From: an uncultured Oscillospiraceae bacterium | Lineage (GTDB): Bacteria > Bacillota > Clostridia > Oscillospirales > Ruminococcaceae | Assembly: GCA_934456315.1 (NCBI GenBank) | Contig: CAKSHG010000078.1 | Span: 1 to 9,299 of the forward strand | DNA: 9,299 bases | Reading direction: 5' to 3' | Shown: positions 1-6,654 of the stretch, in pieces | How positions within the stretch are numbered: the first letter of the stretch is position 1 | Layout: every line of letters begins with the position of its first letter | Program-made: the position numbers and the translations under genes | Notes under the pieces: generated by a model | The model's input: the letters and a program-made list of their open reading frames with translations, nothing else | What the model was told of the DNA's origin: nothing | Database searches by the model: none

Positions 1-1955
1 AACAGCAGGTGGTATTTATAATCGAACAGATTCGGCAGCTTTTCCTTGGTGGAAACGTTGCCCGCGCCGCGCTCGCATCGGTTGTTGCTTATGTAGCGCT
101 TTCCGTCCGGGAATTTCGTAATGGTGAGCAGGCAGTTGTTGGAGCAGCGTCCGCAGCGCGCTGTAGTCTTTTCGACGGTGAAGCTCTCGAGTTTGTCGAG
201 GGGAGCGATGGTGCTGCCCTTGCCGTCGTCGCGCTCGATGGAGATGAGCGCGCTTCCGTATGCGCCCATCAGACCCGCCTTGTCCGGGCGGATAACGTCC
301 TTGCCGCATATCAGCTCGAACGCCCTAAGCACCGAGTTATTCATGAAAGTACCGCCCTGCACGATGATCTTGTCGCCCATCGTGGAGGTGTCGCGGAGTT
401 TTATTACCTTGAACAGCGCATTCTTAACGACCGAGTAGGACAGACCTGCGGAGATATCCGCAACGGTCGCGCCCTCTTTCTGCGCCTGCTTAACGCGGGA
501 ATTCATGAACACCGTGCAGCGGGAGCCGAGGTCAACAGGATTTTCCGCAGTAAGTCCCAGCGTAGCGAAATCTGCGGAGGACATTCCCAGGGCGTTCGCG
601 AAATTCTCGATGAACGAGCCGCAGCCGCTGGAACATGCCTCGTTGAGCAGAATGCTCTCTATCTCGCCGTTCTTGACGCGCATGCACTTCATGTCCTGTC
701 CGCCGATGTCGAGGATAAACTCCGCGCCGGGCAGGATACGGTCGGCCGCCTTGTAGTGCGCCATTGTTTCTATCTCGCCGTAATCCGCGCCGAGCGCTGC
801 CTTTATCAGGTGCTCGCCGTAGCCGGTGGCGCATGCCTTTGCTATGTAAGCGCCCTCGGGGAGCTTGGAATAGATGTCCTTCAGTATGCCGATAACGGAC
901 TTGAGCGGGTCGCCGCCGTTACCGCTATAGTAGGAGTAGATTATCTCGGCGTTCTTGTTGAGCAGGACTGCCTTGGTGGTGGTGGAGCCTGCGTCCACGC
1001 CGAGGTAGCACGCGCCCTTGTGCTGCGCGATATCCGCAGTCGGAATGACAGCCTTTGCGTGGCGCGCCTTGAATGCTTCAAGCTCTGCCGCGTCCCTGAA
1101 CAGCGGAGCAAGGCGCTCAACTTCGCGCATGTCAGCCGTGCCGAGGCTTCCGGCTTTCTTTACGAGCTCGTTGAGGTCGGCCTCTGCGGTTTCGTCCGAG
1201 AAAGCGCAGCCCATCGCAACGAACAGGTTCGCGTTTTCCGGGAAGATTATCTGGTCGTCCTTGAGGTTCAGCGTTTCGATGAAGCGCGCGCGGAGCTCCG
1301 ACAGGTAGTGCAGCGGACCTCCGAGGAACGCTACGTTGCCGCGTATAGGCTTGCCGCAGGCAAGTCCGCTTATCGTCTGGTTAACCACCGACTGGAACAC
1401 CGACGCTGCAACGTCCGAGCGCTTTGCGCCGTCGTTGAGCAGCGGCTGGATATCGCTCTTCGCGAAAACACCGCAGCGGGAAGCTATCGGGTAAATGGTG
1501 GTGTGCTCCTTGGCAAGCTCGTTCAGACCGCCGATATCCGTGTTCAGCAGCGCCGCCATCTGGTCGATGAACGCGCCCGTACCGCCGGCGCAGGAGCCGT
1601 TCATTCTCTGCTCCAGCCCGCCTGTAAGGTAGGTTATCTTCGCGTCCTCGCCGCCGAGCTCTATCGCAACGTCCGTGCGGGGAATGAGCTTCTTTATCGC
1701 ATTTGTGCCGGCTGCGACCTCCTGGACGAACGGAATGCCCAGCCACTTGGAAACGGAGATCCCTCCCGAACCAGTTACCGCTATCATCATGCGTTCGCCC
1801 TTGAAATGCTCGCCGAGCTCTGAAATTATATCAAATACCGTCTTTCTGATATCGGAGAAATGCCGTCTGTACTGGCTGTACAGCAGCTCGTCGTTCTCGC
1901 CGATAACGGCCGCCTTTACCGTGGTTGAGCCTATATCAAGTCCTGCTCGCTTCAA
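1..1955 (-). CDS. Tandem BadF/BadG-type acyl-CoA dehydratase activase, C-terminal part missing (off left edge)
   Basis: The first 651 residues of a very long 2-hydroxyacyl-CoA dehydratase activase-related protein. Two ASKHA ATPase modules lie in tandem. Module 1 has a phosphate-1 loop LDIGSTTVK at residues 6-14 and module 2 has [10 protein letters not shown] from residue 319. Each module keeps the cysteine pair that in HgdC-type activases holds a [4Fe-4S] cluster at the dimer interface: C122 (in SCAGGTG) and C161 (in SRCGVF), then C441 (in ACSSGCG) and C480 (in SRCTVF). A third cysteine group, C601/C604/C608 with C627, starts the C-terminal region; in full-length relatives (about 1,400 residues) DUF2229 and a dehydratase-like part follow. 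HgdC itself uses ATP to push one electron into 2-hydroxyacyl-CoA dehydratases; the substrate of this fused family is not known to me. Start: TTG at 1955, preceded 10 nt upstream by AGGAAAGG (1966-1973); there is no in-frame ATG between it and the promoter. Cytosolic. The family call is firm; the exact role is not. Confidence 0.9.
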   Translation of the reverse strand, partial: MKRAGLDIGSTTVKAAVIGENDELLYSQYRRHFSDIRKTVFDIISELGEHFKGERMMIAVTGSGGISVSKWLGIPFVQEVAAGTNAIKKLIPRTDVAIELGGEDAKITYLTGGLEQRMNGSCAGGTGAFIDQMAALLNTDIGGLNELAKEHTTIYPIASRCGVFAKSDIQPLLNDGAKRSDVAASVFQSVVNQTISGLACGKPIRGNVAFLGGPLHYLSELRARFIETLNLKDDQIIFPENANLFVAMGCAFSDETAEADLNELVKKAGSLGTADMREVERLAPLFRDAAELEAFKARHAKAVIPTADIAQHKGACYLGVDAGSTTTKAVLLNKNAEIIYSYYSGNGGDPLKSVIGILKDIYSKLPEGAYIAKACATGYGEHLIKAALGADYGEIETMAHYKAADRILPGAEFILDIGGQDMKCMRVKNGEIESILLNEACSSGCGSFIENFANALGMSSADFATLGLTAENPVDLGSRCTVFMNSRVKQAQKEGATVADISAGLSYSVVKNALFKVIKLRDTSTMGDKIIVQGGTFMNNSVLRAFELICGKDVIRPDKAGLMGAYGSALISIERDDGKGSTIAPLDKLESFTVEKTTARCGRCSNNCLLTITKFPDGKRYISNNRCERGAGNVSTKEKLPNLFDYKYHLL

Positions 1956-1965
1956 TTGATCAAAT

Positions 1966-1973
1966 CCTTTCCT
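1966..1973 (-). promoter_or_regulatory. Ribosome binding site that fixes the TTG start of the activase
   Basis: On the minus strand this reads AGGAAAGG and ends 10 nt before the TTG at 1955. It is what decides the start. The reading frame stays open further upstream, but it has no ATG or GTG there and would begin inside the promoter region. Confidence 0.65.
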
Positions 1974-2008
1974 CTGAAAAACCGGAACAGCCCGGTACAC
2001 ATATTTTT

Positions 2009-2037
2009 ATTATAGCACAAACGGTCCGAAATTGCAA
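2009..2037 (-). promoter_or_regulatory. Sigma-A-type promoter for the activase gene
   Basis: Read on the minus strand, TTGCAA (2032-2037) and a perfect TATAAT (2009-2014) are separated by exactly 17 bp. Transcription would start near 2002, giving a leader of roughly 47 nt before the TTG start. A small inverted repeat (2042-2054) sits just upstream of the -35 box. Confidence 0.75.
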
Positions 2038-2041
2038 GCGC

Positions 2042-2054
2042 AAACCAGTGGTTT
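2042..2054. repeat. Short inverted repeat in the divergent promoter region, possible operator
   Basis: AAACCA-G-TGGTTT: two perfect 6-bp arms around a single base. It lies 4 bp upstream of the -35 box of the minus-strand promoter and 57 bp upstream of the -35 box of the plus-strand promoter, where a regulator site could sit. A 6-bp palindrome can occur by chance, so the operator role is only a suggestion. Confidence 0.3.
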
Positions 2055-2111
2055 CATGAGCGATTTTGTGATGGTTTTCTGAAAAAAGTATCCGGAAAGT
2101 TAGCAGAACTA

Positions 2112-2140
2112 TTGACAAAATCCGCCGTTCGTCGTACAAT
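2112..2140 (+). promoter_or_regulatory. Sigma-A-type promoter for the GNAT-comM operon
   Basis: A perfect TTGACA (2112-2117) and TACAAT (2135-2140) are separated by 17 bp. The predicted start near 2147 leaves a ~37-nt leader with a GAAAGGA ribosome binding site (2167-2173) 10 nt before the ATG. It probably serves both downstream genes, because only 2 bp separate them. Confidence 0.8.
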
Positions 2141-2183
2141 ATTTGCTATAGATTATTCTTCGTCCAGAAAGGAATGGTAATTT

Positions 2184-2687
2184 ATGACTATCAGACCTGC
2201 ACGGGAAAGCGACCTCCCGGAACTGCTCGCGATCTACAACTATGAGGTGGAGCACGGCGTTGCCACCCTCGACCTGAACCCCCGCACCCTCGCCGAGTGG
2301 GAGGAGTGGTTCAGACAGCACCAGACTGACACGCATTTCATACTCGCAGGTGAAGAAAACGGCGCAGCCGTAGGCTACGCTTCGCTCTCCGAATACCGCC
2401 AGAAGGAGGCATACGCGTCCACAGCGGAGCTGTCGGTGTATATCTCGCCGGAGCACCGCCGGAAAGGCGCCGCCTCCGCGCTGATGGGAGCGGTCCTTGA
2501 CCGCGCGAAAGCCTGCGGAAAGCTCCACAGCGTAGTTTCAGTGATAACCGCCGGGAATGGGGCGAGCGAAAAGCTGCATCAGAAATTCGGCTTCACGTTC
2601 TGCGGAACCCTCCACCAGGTGGGCTTCAAGCACGGGCAGTACCGCGATATCGACAACTTTGAGCTCATTCTGGGCGGACAGGAGTAA
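2184..2687 (+). CDS. GNAT N-acetyltransferase, phosphinothricin/L-amino-acid acetyltransferase (Pat/MnaT) type
   Basis: A 167-residue cytosolic enzyme of the GNAT superfamily, which moves an acetyl group from acetyl-CoA to an amine. Full length for the Pat/Bar/MnaT subgroup. The N-terminus MTIRPARESDLPELLAIYN is typical. Beta-strand 4 and the acetyl-CoA pyrophosphate loop are at about 82-101, where ELSVYISPEHRRKG (82-95) gives the R/Q-x-x-G-x-G/A loop with Ala replacing the second Gly. The C-terminal LHQKFGF ... VGFKHGQYRD (131-155) matches the conserved end of this subgroup. Relatives acetylate phosphinothricin, methionine sulfoximine or similar amino acids, but substrate choice cannot be read from sequence, so a resistance role should not be assumed. 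It has its own promoter and is followed 2 bp later by comM, implying co-transcription. The pairing with comM suggests no shared pathway that I know of. Confidence 0.9.
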   Translation: MTIRPARESDLPELLAIYNYEVEHGVATLDLNPRTLAEWEEWFRQHQTDTHFILAGEENGAAVGYASLSEYRQKEAYASTAELSVYISPEHRRKGAASALMGAVLDRAKACGKLHSVVSVITAGNGASEKLHQKFGFTFCGTLHQVGFKHGQYRDIDNFELILGGQE

Positions 2688-2689
2688 GC

Positions 2690-4216
2690 ATGTTCAGTGA
2701 AGTTAAAAGCGCAGGGCTTTTCGGTCTGAATGCGTTCATGGTGACGGTCCAGGCGAGTATCTCCGTCGGTCAGCCGACGTTCGACATCGTCGGAATGCCA
2801 GACATAGCCGTTCAGGAAAGCAAGGCGCGTATCCGGGCGGTCCTGGGTCAGCTCGAGCTGAAGCTGCTCAACGGCAGGGTGACCGTGAACCTCGCTCCGG
2901 CGAGCGTCCGGAAGATAGGCTCGATGTTCGACCTGCCGATAATCACCGCGCTGATGAAGCTGGGCGGCGTCATCTCCGCCGACCTCTCGGGCAGCGTTTT
3001 CATCGGGGAGCTTTCCCTTGACGGAAAGCTCGCGCCGATAAACGGAGCGCTCTCGATGGTGCTGACCGCTGCGCACAACGGCGCGAAGCGCGTATTCCTG
3101 CCCAAAGCCAACGCCAAGGAGGCGTCCGTCGCCGACGGTATCGAGGTCTACGGCGTAGAGCACATCACGCAGCTGATGGAGTTCCTGCGGCACGGCACCG
3201 GGCTTTCCCCGGAGGAAAAATATGTCCCGGAGCGCCGCGTGGACGCTCACCTGCTGGATTTCGCGGACGTGATGGGTCAGGCGCAGGCAAAAGCCGCGAT
3301 AGAGGTCGCGGCGGCAGGCTCGCACAATCTGCTCATGCTGGGACCTCCCGGCTCGGGAAAATCCATGCTCGCAAAGCGTATCCCCTCGATACTCCCGGAG
3401 ATAACGTTTGCAGAGAGCATCGAAACCACCCAGATATACTCCGTCGCCGGGGAAATAGACCCCGCAGAGCCGCTCATAACCGAGCGGCCGTTCCGCGCGG
3501 TGAGCCACACGGCGTCCGCGGTAGGACTTGTCGGCGGCGGAAGCATTCCCCGCCCGGGCGAGATAAGCCTTGCGCACAACGGCGTGCTGTTTCTGGACGA
3601 GCTTCCGGAGTTCGACCGGCGTGTTCTGGAGGCGCTGCGGCAGCCGCTCGAGAACGGCGATATCGTGATATCCCGCGCCAGCGGCTCGGTGAGCTACCCC
3701 TGCCGGGTCATGCTTGTCGCTGCGATGAACCCCTGCCCCTGCGGGAATTTCGGCAGCCCGGTGAAGAAGTGCACCTGCACTCCGCAGAAGGTCACAGCGT
3801 ACCTGAATCGAATCAGTCAGCCCGTCCTCGACCGTATAGACCTGCAGATCGAGGTCAAGCCGGTGGAGTACTCCGACCTTAGCCGCCGCGTTCCGCAGGA
3901 AAGCTCCGCGGCTATCGCAGAGCGCGTTCAGAAAGCCGTTGAGATACAGAAGAAGCGTTTCGCCGGAACGGATATCCGCAGCAACAGCGGCATAACCTCC
4001 GATATCATCGGAGAGGTGTGCAGGCTCACTCCCGATGCGGAGGAGATGCTGAAAGCCGCATTCGACAAGCTGGGTCTGTCCGCCCGCGCCTACGACCGTA
4101 TACTGAAAGTCGCGAGGACCTGCGCCGACCTGTCCGGCAGCGAAGATATCGGAAAATCCCACATCGCCCAGGCGATAAGCTTCCGCAGCCTTGACCGGAA
4201 GTACTGGAACAGGTAG
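2690..4216 (+). CDS. comM: ComM/YifB family Mg-chelatase-like AAA+ ATPase
   Basis: A 508-residue, full-length member of the YifB/ComM family. Order of parts: N-terminal ChlI/Lon-protease-like domain (about 20-140), AAA+ Mg-chelatase domain (about 190-395), C-terminal Mg-chelatase helical domain (about 403-500). Visible motifs are Walker A GPPGSGKS at 218-225, Walker B VLFLDE ending D303-E304, the family's cysteine cluster NPCPCG ... CTC (C349, C351, C361, C363), and LDRIDL (380-385). In naturally competent bacteria such as Haemophilus and Vibrio, ComM is a hexameric branch-migration helicase that helps integrate transformed DNA. The family is also common in bacteria not known to be competent, so competence here is not shown. 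Start: ATG 2 bp after the upstream stop, with AGGAG (2680-2684) overlapping the end of the GNAT gene, consistent with translational coupling. The gene contains no TTA, CTA or TCA codon. Confidence 0.95.
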   Translation: MFSEVKSAGLFGLNAFMVTVQASISVGQPTFDIVGMPDIAVQESKARIRAVLGQLELKLLNGRVTVNLAPASVRKIGSMFDLPIITALMKLGGVISADLSGSVFIGELSLDGKLAPINGALSMVLTAAHNGAKRVFLPKANAKEASVADGIEVYGVEHITQLMEFLRHGTGLSPEEKYVPERRVDAHLLDFADVMGQAQAKAAIEVAAAGSHNLLMLGPPGSGKSMLAKRIPSILPEITFAESIETTQIYSVAGEIDPAEPLITERPFRAVSHTASAVGLVGGGSIPRPGEISLAHNGVLFLDELPEFDRRVLEALRQPLENGDIVISRASGSVSYPCRVMLVAAMNPCPCGNFGSPVKKCTCTPQKVTAYLNRISQPVLDRIDLQIEVKPVEYSDLSRRVPQESSAAIAERVQKAVEIQKKRFAGTDIRSNSGITSDIIGEVCRLTPDAEEMLKAAFDKLGLSARAYDRILKVARTCADLSGSEDIGKSHIAQAISFRSLDRKYWNR

Positions 4217-4258
4217 CTGCAAGCAGGCAGTGATCAATAGTTTTTTGCACATTATTTC

Positions 4259-4272
4259 AACAATTTATTGTT
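4259..4272. repeat. AT-rich inverted repeat upstream of the aspS promoter
   Basis: AACAAT-TT-ATTGTT: two perfect 6-bp arms, ending 6 bp before the aspS -35 box. It could be a regulator site or simply AT-rich promoter-upstream DNA. The rest of the comM-aspS gap (4217-4360) holds only the promoter, the leader and a weak CTGC/GCAG hairpin with a T-run too far away to be a convincing terminator. Confidence 0.25.
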
Positions 4273-4278
4273 TTCCAC

Positions 4279-4307
4279 TTGAAAAATGCCGGAAATAATG
4301 ATATAAT
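4279..4307 (+). promoter_or_regulatory. Sigma-A-type promoter for the aspS operon
   Basis: TTGAAA (4279-4284) and a perfect TATAAT (4302-4307) with a 17-bp spacer. The predicted start near 4314 leaves a leader of about 47 nt. That is too short for a T-box, and no specifier stem or T-box sequence is visible. The leader ends with AAGAAGG (4344-4350), 10 nt from the ATG. Confidence 0.8.
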
Positions 4308-4360
4308 TAGAAATAATGCGGATTTTTCCGGTATATCAAAAGAAAGAAGGAACATTTTTT

Positions 4361-6136
<1,776 letters not shown>

Positions 6137-6155
6137 TATTACAGGCGGTGTAGTT

Positions 6156-6623
6156 ATGGACAAGCGGGAATACAAGGAACTTTCAGGACTTGCGGCGAAC
6201 GGCGGTACAAAGGCGTTCGCGCAGCTCTACGAAACGGTCTACCGCGAGATGTACTACACCGCTTTTTATACCCTCTGCGATGACGCTGACGCGGTCGAGC
6301 TTGTGACTGCCTCCGCCAGGGACGGAATGTCGGCGATAAACAAGCTGCGCAGCGAGGAAGCGTTCCGCGCGTTCATGCTGCGGAATCTCTGCGCCCGTAT
6401 CCGCACGCGGCTGAAAGAAAGCCCCGTGCAGGAGCGTTCCCCGCAGGACAGCTTCGATGTCGTCGCTGAATTTTCAAAGCTTAGCGACACCGAGCGCATG
6501 GTGGCTGCCATGTACATAGGGGCAAGGCTCCAGCCAGACGAAATATCGCTCTACACCGGGCTTAGCTCGACTAACGTCAACAAAACGCTCGAAAAAGTGC
6601 TGACTGCCTTCGAGCTTGACTGA
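6156..6623 (+). CDS. Small divergent sigma-70/ECF-like protein
   Basis: A 155-residue cytosolic protein with the two-domain build of an ECF sigma factor. Residues 18-87 (KAFAQLYETVYREMYYTAF ... DDADAVELV ... FRAFMLRNL) line up with sigma region 2. Residues 88-106 form a linker. Residues 107-153 (KLSDTERMVAAMYIGARLQPDEIS ... SSTNVNKTLEKVL) line up with region 4, including its helix-turn-helix at about 125-149. It is divergent: the region 2.2 acidic DAEDLVQE-like stretch is DAVELVTAS here, and the usual FRTWL tryptophan is FRAFM. It may be a real alternative sigma factor recruiting RNA polymerase to a small regulon, or a sigma-derived regulator. ATG is preceded by AGGCGGTG (6143-6150, 5-nt spacing). 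It follows aspS by 19 bp without a visible promoter and precedes a membrane protein by 31 bp, the arrangement expected of a sigma factor with a membrane regulator. The sigma-like fold is fairly sure; activity is inferred. Confidence 0.65.
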   Translation: MDKREYKELSGLAANGGTKAFAQLYETVYREMYYTAFYTLCDDADAVELVTASARDGMSAINKLRSEEAFRAFMLRNLCARIRTRLKESPVQERSPQDSFDVVAEFSKLSDTERMVAAMYIGARLQPDEISLYTGLSSTNVNKTLEKVLTAFELD

Positions 6624-6639
6624 ACCACAAATTCTGAAC

Positions 6640-6648
6640 AGGAGGTGA
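6640..6648 (+). promoter_or_regulatory. Full-consensus ribosome binding site deciding a GTG start
   Basis: AGGAGGTGA, matching the 16S anti-Shine-Dalgarno along its whole length, ends 6 nt before the GTG at 6655. It is the best ribosome binding site in the window. It fixes the rare start codon and suggests the membrane protein is translated well relative to the sigma-like gene upstream. Confidence 0.8.
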
Positions 6649-6654
6649 ACGCCG

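Noticed and set aside
9..1823. 604-codon open frame on the plus strand
   Set aside because: It is in codon register opposite the BadF-type activase, which shows clear ATPase and cysteine motifs. The plus-strand protein has no recognisable domain and is explained by codon bias.
4217..4250. Terminator after comM
   Set aside because: Only a 4-bp CTGC/GCAG stem is visible and the T-run (4240-4246) is 16 bases further on. Not convincing as an intrinsic terminator.
2579..4252. 557-codon open frame on the minus strand across comM
   Set aside because: Shadow of comM, whose Walker A, Walker B and family motifs are complete.
4316..4360. Longer aspS N-terminus from ATG 4316
   Set aside because: That ATG coincides with the predicted transcription start (-10 box at 4302-4307) and has no ribosome binding site. 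ATG 4361 has AAGAAGG at proper spacing and gives the family's usual length.
4308..4360. T-box or other riboswitch in the aspS leader
   Set aside because: The leader is only about 47 nt, with no specifier loop, T-box sequence or hairpin.
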